From: Clostridia bacterium
GTDB taxonomy: Bacteria; Bacillota; Clostridia; Peptostreptococcales; Anaerovoracaceae
Direction of reading: 5' to 3'
Assembly (NCBI GenBank): GCA_900766045.1
Contig: CAAFTW010000016.1
Coordinates: forward strand, 1 to 12,705
DNA: 12,705 nucleotides
Each line of letters begins with the position of its first letter. Position 1 is the first letter of the stretch. A model generated the notes under the pieces. That model saw only the letters and a program-made list of their open reading frames with translations. It did no database searches and was not told the DNA's origin. The position numbers were made by a program, and so were the translations under genes. Shown one piece after another: positions 1 to 5,321 of the stretch.

Positions 1-35
1 ATGGAGCTTCTGCTCCGATCAAGGAGGGAGCGTTA

Positions 36-656
36 ATGGATTTTTCTGTAACACATTCTGATACGGATCGGCTCTGGATTGCTCGAGAGTTAAAAAACAT
101 CGGTGTAGATGATTTCCGTTATTGTGTTGAAAACGACTGCTATGTCTGTGATAGACATGGCAATTTTTATTCTATCTGCAAAAGGCAGACAGCAAGAAAT
201 GGAAAAATTGTATCGGAATATAGAGTTTTGAAGCTGCGTAGATCCACTGACAAAGACGGATACAAGACTTATAGAATTACATTAGGTGGGGTCAAAAAAC
301 ATCTGAAAGCTCACCGTCTTATGATGAATGCCTGGGTTGGAGAACGGCCGGATCTGGTTGTTAATCATATCGATGGCAATAAGCAAAATAACGATCTGTC
401 GAATCTGGAATGGTGTACCATAGCCGAGAATAACAGACACGCAATTGAGACTGGACTGTTTGATCCGCATGCACGGAAGAAGTTTAACTATTCAGTTCAC
501 TTTGCTGATTGGATGCCTGTTTATGTTATGTATAAGCACTGCGGATGGTCGCTGTGTGCTCTTGGTAGAATGTGCGGATGCAGTCATGACACAATCAAGG
601 CAATCATCCGTCGAATTGATAGCATTATGCCTCAGGAGGTATTGAATGAACAATGA
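36..656 (+). CDS. HNH endonuclease, phage/homing type
   Basis: This 206-residue protein is probably a DNA endonuclease of the HNH_3 / NUMOD4-associated kind found in phages and free-standing homing elements. The HNH core lies at residues 91-136: KAHR with His93, then VNHIDGNKQNND with His111, Asp113 and Asn115, then LSNLEWCT and the ENNRHA helix. Residues 25-50 look like the beta-rich segment preceding such domains (VENDCYVCDRHGNFYS). Residues 160-195 (CALGRMCGCSHDTIKAIIRR) look like a helix-turn-helix that could bind DNA. Start choice: AAGGAGG at 21-27 sits 8 bases before this ATG. The 3' end overlaps the methyltransferase gene by 11 bases, so the two are probably co-translated. HNH proteins beside terminase genes can aid cos-site packaging, but the NUMOD-like architecture also fits a homing endonuclease; the sequence does not decide. 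Family call is firm, exact role is not. Confidence 0.85.
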   Translation: MDFSVTHSDTDRLWIARELKNIGVDDFRYCVENDCYVCDRHGNFYSICKRQTARNGKIVSEYRVLKLRRSTDKDGYKTYRITLGGVKKHLKAHRLMMNAWVGERPDLVVNHIDGNKQNNDLSNLEWCTIAENNRHAIETGLFDPHARKKFNYSVHFADWMPVYVMYKHCGWSLCALGRMCGCSHDTIKAIIRRIDSIMPQEVLNEQ

Positions 657-1908
657 AGAAAAACAGACACAGTATTATCTGGCTGACATAGATAAAGTGA
701 TCCCATATGCAAGAAATGCCAGGACACATTCCAAAGAACAAATAGCTCAGATTGCCGCCTCCATAAAGGAGTTCGGCTTTTTGTCTCCAATAGTTGTTTC
801 GGATGACAATACTATTCTCTGTGGCCACGGAAGGTATTATGCAGCTCAGCAGCTTGGTCTTAAAAAGGTACCGTGCGTGAAAGAGAAATGGCTGACCGAA
901 GCGCAGAAACGCGCATACATTCTCGCCGATAACCAGCTCGCATTAAATGCCGGATGGGATGAAGACATGCTCTCTGTGGAGCTGTCTGACTTACAGGCAG
1001 ATGACTTTGATCTGTCGCTTCTAGGATTTGATGACAAGGATCTGGAAAAACTGATGGCGGATCCTGATGATACAGACGCTGAAGACGATGATTTCGATCT
1101 TTCTGCTGCACTTGAGAAAGCCTCTTTTGTAGAGGAAGGAGATCTTTGGACGGTTGGAAAGCATCGGCTGCTCTGCGGCGACGCAACATCTGCGAAAGAT
1201 GTGGATACACTTATGGCCGGCAAGACAGCCAATATGGTTCTGACCGATCCACCATACGGAGTCTCTTTCAAAGCATCCGACGGTCTTACGATTGAAAACG
1301 ACAGTCTGAAGGGTGATGAATTCTACCGTTTTCTGTTGTCAGCATTTAAGAACATGGCGGATCACTTGGAGAAAGGCGGCGCGGCATATTGTTTTCATGC
1401 AGACACCGAAGGGCTCACATTCCGTAAGGCTTTCGTCGATGCTGGATTTCATCTGGCGGGTGTGTGCATCTGGGTGAAGAACTCTCTGGTGCTCGGCCGC
1501 TCGGACTATCAGTGGCAGCATGAGCCAATCCTCTACGGGTTCCTCCAGAACGGCAAGCACCCGTGGTATTCCGACCGCAAGCAGACCACCATCTGGAATT
1601 TCGATAAGCCAAAAAGGAACAAGGACCATCCGACATCGAAGCCGCTGGACCTTCTCTCCTACCCGATCAGAAATTCGAGTCAGGAAAATGCGATTGTCCT
1701 TGATCTGTTTGGCGGTTCCGGCTCAACAATGATGGCCTGCGAGCAGATGAACCGCATCTGCTATATGGCTGAGCTTGATCCAAAATATGCCTCCGTCATC
1801 CTCCGCCGCTATGTGGAAGACACAAACCGGCCGGAAGATGTGTATGTCGAGCGCGGCGGAAAGAAAATCCCATATTCTGACCTTGTTAAAGAGGTCGAAA
1901 CGGCCTGA
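646..1908 (+). CDS. ParB-domain DNA methyltransferase (N4/N6, beta group)
   Basis: This 420-residue protein probably transfers a methyl group from S-adenosylmethionine to adenine N6 or cytosine N4 in DNA. Residues 10-100 form a ParB/Srx-like domain (IPYARNARTHSKEQIAQIAASI, then GHGRYYAAQQLG around 60-71). An acidic linker at 118-152 follows. The catalytic motif TDPPYG is at 200-205, HPTSKP at 328-333, and the cofactor-binding motif DLFGGSGST at 353-361 comes after it. Catalytic motif before cofactor motif marks the beta order. AGGAGG at 634-639 supports the start. No restriction nuclease gene is adjacent, so it is an orphan, as is common in Clostridia prophages between the small and large terminase genes. 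The likely role is protecting phage DNA from host restriction or marking DNA for regulation (inference). The target sequence cannot be read from the protein. Confidence 0.93.
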   Translation: MNNEEKQTQYYLADIDKVIPYARNARTHSKEQIAQIAASIKEFGFLSPIVVSDDNTILCGHGRYYAAQQLGLKKVPCVKEKWLTEAQKRAYILADNQLALNAGWDEDMLSVELSDLQADDFDLSLLGFDDKDLEKLMADPDDTDAEDDDFDLSAALEKASFVEEGDLWTVGKHRLLCGDATSAKDVDTLMAGKTANMVLTDPPYGVSFKASDGLTIENDSLKGDEFYRFLLSAFKNMADHLEKGGAAYCFHADTEGLTFRKAFVDAGFHLAGVCIWVKNSLVLGRSDYQWQHEPILYGFLQNGKHPWYSDRKQTTIWNFDKPKRNKDHPTSKPLDLLSYPIRNSSQENAIVLDLFGGSGSTMMACEQMNRICYMAELDPKYASVILRRYVEDTNRPEDVYVERGGKKIPYSDLVKEVETA

Positions 1909-1914
1909 GTTTTT
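1892..1914 (+). terminator. Possible terminator overlapping the methyltransferase stop codon
   Basis: AGGTCG (1892-1897) and CGGCCT (1901-1906) can pair, with one G-T pair, around a 3-base AAA loop. GAG and a run of five T (1910-1914) follow. The hairpin includes the end of the methyltransferase coding sequence and its TGA. The stem is short, so termination may be weak. It sits immediately before the first promoter-like leader, which fits a boundary between transcription units. Confidence 0.45.
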
Positions 1915-1925
1915 CTCACATAACG

Positions 1926-1972
1926 CTTGCTATTTCAAGCCTTTAGAGTGATATATGTACGTACCAAAAGAA
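1926..1972 (+). promoter_or_regulatory. Promoter-like leader element, copy 1
   Basis: First of three related elements, each upstream of one small gene. All share CTTGCTAT, ten variable bases, YAGAGYGA, an AT-rich stretch and AAAAGAA, with the first three blocks at identical spacing. Read as a sigma-A-type promoter, TTGCTA (1927-1932) is the -35, followed by 17 bases and GATATA (1950-1955) as the -10. The predicted transcript would have a short leader carrying GGAGGT at 1981-1986 before the ATG at 1994. This copy alone contains the palindrome GTACGTAC (1957-1964). Promoter function is inferred from spacing and recurrence. Confidence 0.65.
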
Positions 1973-1993
1973 CAAACATAGGAGGTACGCAAC

Positions 1994-2671
1994 ATGAAAA
2001 TGAAGTACAACGTTACAGGAGAAGAACGAAAAGCACTGGTGACAGAGATCTGCCGGATTACAGGCGACGTATCCGAATACCAGTTCATGCCAACCTGCGC
2101 CTACAAGATTGGCGATGTCACAGTGGATAAAGAAGGAACGGTCACCTGCGAAGATGGAGGAAAGCTTACAAGCATCGCCGAGGAACTGGAAAAAGTGGAC
2201 TTTGTCCCGACAGATGATGTGGGCAGCGAAAAGGAGGAATCAGGGACCTACGGGATGACGGTCGAGCTTCCGCTGGACAAGGTAAACGTCGGAACGCTTA
2301 CAAATATTCTTCAGGCAAAAGGAACACTAATCAAGCATGCTCTTGGAATCAGCGACTTAAGGTTCGAAATCAAGGAAGGCGAAGGCCGGATTGCATTCCC
2401 TTGGTTTTCCAAAATGCCGGATGCAGAGGAAGCAAAAGCCTACACCGATTTTCTTTCCCTGCTCTGCAAGCTCTCAAAGGAACTGAAGCGGGCAAGCGGA
2501 AGAGAACTTCCAGTGACCAACGAGAAGTATTCCTTCCGCTGCTTCCTTCTTCGGCTTGGTTTTATCGGGCCAGAGTATAAGAAGGAACGGAAGATCCTGC
2601 TTAAGAGGCTCTCCGGAAACTCCAGCTGGAAAAACGGTGCGCCGGAATCTGAGACGAGCGAAAACGCTTGA
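1994..2671 (+). CDS. 'Virulence-related' family protein of phages and mobile elements
   Basis: I recognise this 225-residue protein as belonging to a family widespread in Clostridia prophages and integrative elements, often annotated 'virulence-related protein'. The function is unknown and nothing here indicates virulence. The start MKMKYNVTGEERKALV and the C-terminal block NEKYSFRCFLLRLGFIGPEY (about 179-198), followed by KKERKILLKRLSGNSSWKNG, are the familiar parts, with IAFPWFSKMPDAEEAKAY near 133-150. There is no signal peptide or membrane segment, so it should be cytoplasmic. The basic C-terminal region could contact nucleic acid (inference only). GGAGGT at 1981-1986 supports the start. 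A nearer upstream ATG at 1927 is in another frame. It has its own promoter-like leader and a 100-base gap to the next gene, so it may be expressed independently of the packaging genes. Confidence 0.8.
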   Translation: MKMKYNVTGEERKALVTEICRITGDVSEYQFMPTCAYKIGDVTVDKEGTVTCEDGGKLTSIAEELEKVDFVPTDDVGSEKEESGTYGMTVELPLDKVNVGTLTNILQAKGTLIKHALGISDLRFEIKEGEGRIAFPWFSKMPDAEEAKAYTDFLSLLCKLSKELKRASGRELPVTNEKYSFRCFLLRLGFIGPEYKKERKILLKRLSGNSSWKNGAPESETSENA

Positions 2672-2698
2672 AAAATACACATTTTCTTTGGTAAATGA

Positions 2699-2744
2699 CT
2701 TGCTATTATCCCCCGTTAGAGTGATATATACACTAACAAAAGAA
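2699..2744 (+). promoter_or_regulatory. Promoter-like leader element, copy 2
   Basis: Second copy of the leader: CTTGCTAT (2699-2706), ten variable bases, TAGAGTGA (2717-2724), then ATATATACAC and AAAAGAA (2738-2744). The promoter reading is TTGCTA (2700-2705), 17 bases, GATATA (2723-2728). Its variable ten bases differ entirely in character (C-rich) from copy 1, while the flanking blocks are identical. That pattern suggests selection on the blocks. It drives the gene starting at 2772. Confidence 0.65.
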
Positions 2745-2771
2745 ACACCCTAAAAACACGGAGGTAAACCT

Positions 2772-3206
2772 ATGAAGAACATTTTCGAAGAAACCTACAG
2801 AGAAGTCAAAGAAGCAATGAAAGCATTTGAAACCGCAGCTACGGAGGAAGAAAAGGATGCCATCAGAGAAAGCGTTGCTGACGCGGAAGATAAGATCCTG
2901 GCAATGGGCAGGACCTACCGGAAAATTTACCGCGAATACGAAAAGTCCATGAACAACGAAAATGAATACCTTGATTTCTCCGATGTCATTTGGGATGACG
3001 AGGTTGAGCCGCTGGTCAAAACCATGAAGGAAAACAACATCGAGCATTTCACTTATTCCTGCCGGGCAACGGATGCAGTTGAAACCATCTGGCTTTTCAA
3101 ACAGGCAGGATGCGAGATCGAAGGCATGACCGAGATCAACGCCAGAAAGAGCTTCCTTGGAGGTGGCTACGAGAAGGCCCACACTTTCCTGATGAGCATT
3201 CGCTAA
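2772..3206 (+). CDS. Small acidic accessory protein, function unknown
   Basis: This 144-residue protein has no function I can name. Residues 1-58 are charged and predicted helical (NIFEETYREVKEAMKAFETA), probably a coiled coil or helical hairpin. Residues 65-144 look like a compact alpha/beta domain: EYLDFSDVIWDDEVEPLVKT, then NIEHFTYSCRATDAVETIWLFKQAGCEIEGMTEINA. That second part resembles an uncharacterised domain I recall from mobile elements of Clostridia; I am not certain of its DUF number. There is no signal peptide or membrane segment. GGAGGT at 2760-2765 precedes the ATG. The gene carries its own promoter-like leader upstream and a hairpin terminator downstream, so it forms a self-contained unit between the methyltransferase and terminase genes. 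The position suits cargo such as an anti-defence or superinfection gene, but that is only inference from location. Confidence 0.82.
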   Translation: MKNIFEETYREVKEAMKAFETAATEEEKDAIRESVADAEDKILAMGRTYRKIYREYEKSMNNENEYLDFSDVIWDDEVEPLVKTMKENNIEHFTYSCRATDAVETIWLFKQAGCEIEGMTEINARKSFLGGGYEKAHTFLMSIR

Positions 3207-3216
3207 ATCAAGAAGA

Positions 3217-3240
3217 AAAGCTCCACGCGGGGCTTTTTCT
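3217..3240 (+). terminator. Rho-independent terminator, accessory unit 2
   Basis: AAAGCTCC (3217-3224) pairs with GGGGCTTT (3229-3236) around the loop ACGC, with one G-T pair. Five T (3234-3238) include the end of the stem. It begins 11 bases after the preceding stop codon. The bases that follow (TTTCTCGTACAGAA, 3236-3249) recur after the next gene, so the terminator region appears duplicated. Confidence 0.75.
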
Positions 3241-3287
3241 CGTACAGAAAGTCTTTGAATAAATACTTCAATTTCCGCAAAAGATAA

Positions 3288-3333
3288 CTTGCTATATGTG
3301 CCTTTCAGAGCGAATATACACATACCAAAAGAA
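3288..3333 (+). promoter_or_regulatory. Promoter-like leader element, copy 3
   Basis: Third copy, slightly diverged: CTTGCTAT (3288-3295), ten variable bases, CAGAGCGA (3306-3313), then ATATACACATACC and AAAAGAA (3327-3333). TTGCTA (3289-3294) is followed after 17 bases by GAATAT (3312-3317). TATACA at 3315-3320 is an alternative -10 at a longer spacing. It lies directly upstream of the gene starting at 3363. Confidence 0.6.
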
Positions 3334-3362
3334 AAGTGCGAAGAGCAAGGAGGAACAAAACG

Positions 3363-3590
3363 ATGTGGAGCAAGGGAAGTATTGAGATCGAAAACACAAT
3401 TTGCAATTACTGGGTAAAGTATTACGAAGAGCCGAGCGAAGAATATGGAATCGACGGAGGAAGAATCAGCAAGCTGATGATCAAGGTGAACGGGCAGACG
3501 ACCTTAAACTACGATCGCGGCTGGGACATCGAGCCAGAGGATGAAGCAAGCCAGCTGGCATACGGAATTCTGATTCACGAATTTAACTAA
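3363..3590 (+). CDS. Small acidic accessory protein, function unknown
   Basis: This 75-residue protein has no assigned function. It looks like a small single-domain beta-rich protein: MWSKGSIEIENTICNYWVKY, then EEPSEEYGIDGGRISKLMIK, then NYDRGWDIEPEDEASQLAYG. I recall similar small proteins in mobile elements of Clostridia under a DUF label, with the GIDGGRISKL and YDRGWD-EPED segments conserved. It has no membrane segment or signal peptide. Start choice: the frame is open from a GTG at 3336, but AAGGAGG at 3347-3353 lies 9 bases before the ATG at 3363, so the longer version is unlikely. It is flanked by its own promoter-like leader and by a downstream hairpin, in the same arrangement as the gene before it. 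Cargo or anti-defence roles are possible but unsupported by sequence. Confidence 0.8.
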   Translation: MWSKGSIEIENTICNYWVKYYEEPSEEYGIDGGRISKLMIKVNGQTTLNYDRGWDIEPEDEASQLAYGILIHEFN

Positions 3591-3600
3591 GAAAACAAAA

Positions 3601-3628
3601 GAGAACGGAGCTTAAGGCTCTGTTTCTC
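3601..3628 (+). terminator. Hairpin after accessory unit 3, related to the 3217 terminator
   Basis: GAGAACGGAGC (3601-3611) pairs with GCTCTGTTTCTC (3617-3628) around TTAAG, with one bulged T and one G-T pair. It lacks a long T run after the stem, so it may terminate poorly or protect the 3' end instead. Its right arm and the following bases (TTTCTCGTACAGAA, 3623-3636) match the sequence after the hairpin at 3217-3240. Confidence 0.5.
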
Positions 3629-3649
3629 GTACAGAATAAATGAAACGAC

Positions 3650-3673
3650 AGCCGCAGCAATGCGGTTATTTTT
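3650..3673 (+). terminator. Rho-independent terminator upstream of terminase
   Basis: AGCCGCA (3650-3656) pairs with TGCGGTT (3661-3667), with one G-T pair, around a stable GCAA tetraloop. ATTTTT (3668-3673) follows. It ends only 25 bases before the terminase start. I see no clear promoter between it and the terminase gene, which raises the question of how the head genes are transcribed. Confidence 0.72.
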
Positions 3674-3698
3674 ATGCCTAAAAGGAAGTGAATGACCC

Positions 3699-5306
3699 TT
3701 GGCAATGCGAAAACTTAAAAATTACAAGCCGACCCGCTTTATGGCGGAGACTTCTGCTTACAGCAAAGACGCGGCGGATTATGCTGTGCTTTTTATTGAG
3801 AGCCTGAAACACACAAAAGGCAGCTGGTACCGGAAGCCTTTTGAACTGATCGACTGGCAGGAACAAATCATCCGCGACGTCTTCGGAATCCTAAAGTCGA
3901 ATGGCTACCGGCAGTTCAATACGGCCTACATTGAAATCCCAAAGAAACAGGGAAAATCCGAGCTTGCCGCAGCGGTCGCCCTGCTTCTTACCTGCGGGGA
4001 CGGAGAAGAGCGTGCTGAAGTTTACGGCTGCGCAGCGGACCGAAACCAGGCAAAGATTGTCTATGACGTGGCTGTCGATATGGTGCGCCTCTGCCCTGCT
4101 CTTGACCGGAGGGTGAAAATTCTGGAATCCCAGAAGAAGCTCATCTACCTTCCGACGAACAGTACCTACCAGGTCCTGTCTGCTGATGTGGCGAACAAGC
4201 ATGGGTTTAATACCAGTGGCGTGATCTTCGATGAGCTGCATACCCAGCCGAACCGGAAGCTCTACGATGTAATGACAAAGGGTTCCGGTGACGCCAGAAC
4301 GCAGCCGCTCTACTTTCTGATTACGACCGCTGGAACGGATACGAACAGCATCTGCTACGAAGTTCACCAGAAGGCACTCGACATCATCAAGGGAAGAAAA
4401 ATTGATCCTACCTTCTACCCGGTGATCTATGGCGCTGAAGAATCTGAGGATTGGACCGATCCAAAAGTTTGGAAAAAAGCGAATCCGTCTCTTGGCATCA
4501 CGGTAGGAATCGATAAGGTACAAGCCGCTTGCAACTCCGCCAAACAAAATCCCGGCGAAGAGAATGCCTTTAGGCAGCTTCGGCTGAACCAATGGGTAAA
4601 GCAGGCCGTCCGCTGGATGCCGATGGACAAATGGGATGCCTGCGCGTTTGCTGTTGATCCGGATGATCTGGAAGGCCGCGTCTGTTACGGTGGCCTTGAC
4701 CTCTCCTCCACTACGGATATCACCGCATTTGTCCTTGTCTTCCCGCCAAGGGATGAAACAGACAAATACGTGGTGCTTCCGTATTTCTGGATTCCAGAAG
4801 ACAATGTGGACCTTCGAGTCCGGCGTGACCATGTGCCTTATGATCTCTGGGAAAAAGAAGGCTACCTTGAAACTACGGAAGGAAACGTGATCCACTACGG
4901 ATTCATTGAGAAGTTCATCGAAAACTTAGGAAAGTGTTTCAATATCCGCGAGATTGCTTTCGATCGCTGGGGAGCCGTTCAGATGGTCCAGAATCTTGAA
5001 GGTATGGGATTTACTGTTGTTCCCTTCGGCCAGGGATTTAAGGACATGAGTCCACCAACGAAGGAACTGATGAAACTCGTACTGGAAAAGAGGATCGCCC
5101 ACGGTGGTCACCCGGTACTTCGGTGGATGATGGATAACATCTTTATTCGCCGCGATCCTGCTGGAAATATCAAGGCCGACAAAGAAAAATCTACAGAAAA
5201 GATTGATGGCGCGGTCGCCATGATCATGGCCCTGGATCGTGCAATCCGTATGGGCAACGACAGCGGCGAATCCGTCTACGACGACCGCGGCATTCTCTTC
5301 ATCTAA
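3699..5306 (+). CDS. terL: Phage terminase, large subunit (Terminase_1 type)
   Basis: This is the 535-residue packaging motor: an ATPase that drives DNA into the prohead and a nuclease that cuts the concatemer. The ATPase half shows a Walker A variant PKKQGKS at 81-87, Walker B GVIFDEL at 174-180 with Asp178 and Glu179, and the coupling motif ITTAG at 208-212. The nuclease half has candidate metal ligands Asp334 (GGLDLSSTTD), Asp422 (FDRWG) and Asp503 (KIDGAVA). Length is normal for HK97-like terminases. Start choice: TTG at 3699 lies 8 bases after AGGAAGTG (3683-3690); ATG at 3705 is too far from it for good spacing but cannot be excluded. It is followed after 15 bases by the portal gene. 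The usual small-subunit gene is not directly upstream; the accessory island occupies that place. Confidence 0.97.
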   Translation: MAMRKLKNYKPTRFMAETSAYSKDAADYAVLFIESLKHTKGSWYRKPFELIDWQEQIIRDVFGILKSNGYRQFNTAYIEIPKKQGKSELAAAVALLLTCGDGEERAEVYGCAADRNQAKIVYDVAVDMVRLCPALDRRVKILESQKKLIYLPTNSTYQVLSADVANKHGFNTSGVIFDELHTQPNRKLYDVMTKGSGDARTQPLYFLITTAGTDTNSICYEVHQKALDIIKGRKIDPTFYPVIYGAEESEDWTDPKVWKKANPSLGITVGIDKVQAACNSAKQNPGEENAFRQLRLNQWVKQAVRWMPMDKWDACAFAVDPDDLEGRVCYGGLDLSSTTDITAFVLVFPPRDETDKYVVLPYFWIPEDNVDLRVRRDHVPYDLWEKEGYLETTEGNVIHYGFIEKFIENLGKCFNIREIAFDRWGAVQMVQNLEGMGFTVVPFGQGFKDMSPPTKELMKLVLEKRIAHGGHPVLRWMMDNIFIRRDPAGNIKADKEKSTEKIDGAVAMIMALDRAIRMGNDSGESVYDDRGILFI

Positions 5307-5321
5307 TCTCAGGAGGTATCC

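Noticed and set aside
3..16. Hairpin GGAGC-TTCT-GCTCC at the window start
   Set aside because: A short stem with no T run, probably inside an upstream coding region, so it is not called a terminator.
1..36. Partial upstream gene or in-frame extension of the HNH gene
   Set aside because: The HNH frame is open to base 1, and another frame ends with TAA at 34-36, which overlaps the HNH ATG. Only 36 bases are visible, too few to support a gene; AAGGAGG at 21-27 favours the ATG start.
2657..2668. AGCG-AAAA-CGCT hairpin at the end of the 'virulence-related' gene
   Set aside because: A four-pair stem inside coding sequence followed by A rather than T on the plus strand; too weak for a terminator.
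2733..3323. 196-codon open frame on the minus strand
   Set aside because: It is antisense to the small gene at 2772-3206 and its flanking terminator and leader. It has no family resemblance, while the plus-strand gene has a binding site and its own signals.
1926..3333. The three leaders read as a CRISPR array
   Set aside because: The copies are separated by hundreds of bases containing genes, and their internal bases vary. This is not a repeat-spacer pattern.
3336..3362. Longer GTG start for the 75-residue protein
   Set aside because: AAGGAGG lies at 3347-3353, inside that extension and correctly spaced for the ATG at 3363.
3674..3691. Tiny frame MPKRK just before terminase
   Set aside because: Only five codons with no binding site; the sequence is better explained as the ribosome binding region of the terminase gene.
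3891..4895. 334-codon open frame on the minus strand
   Set aside because: It lies entirely opposite the terminase gene, which has clear catalytic motifs. The minus-strand product shows no recognisable domain and fits a shadow of codon bias.
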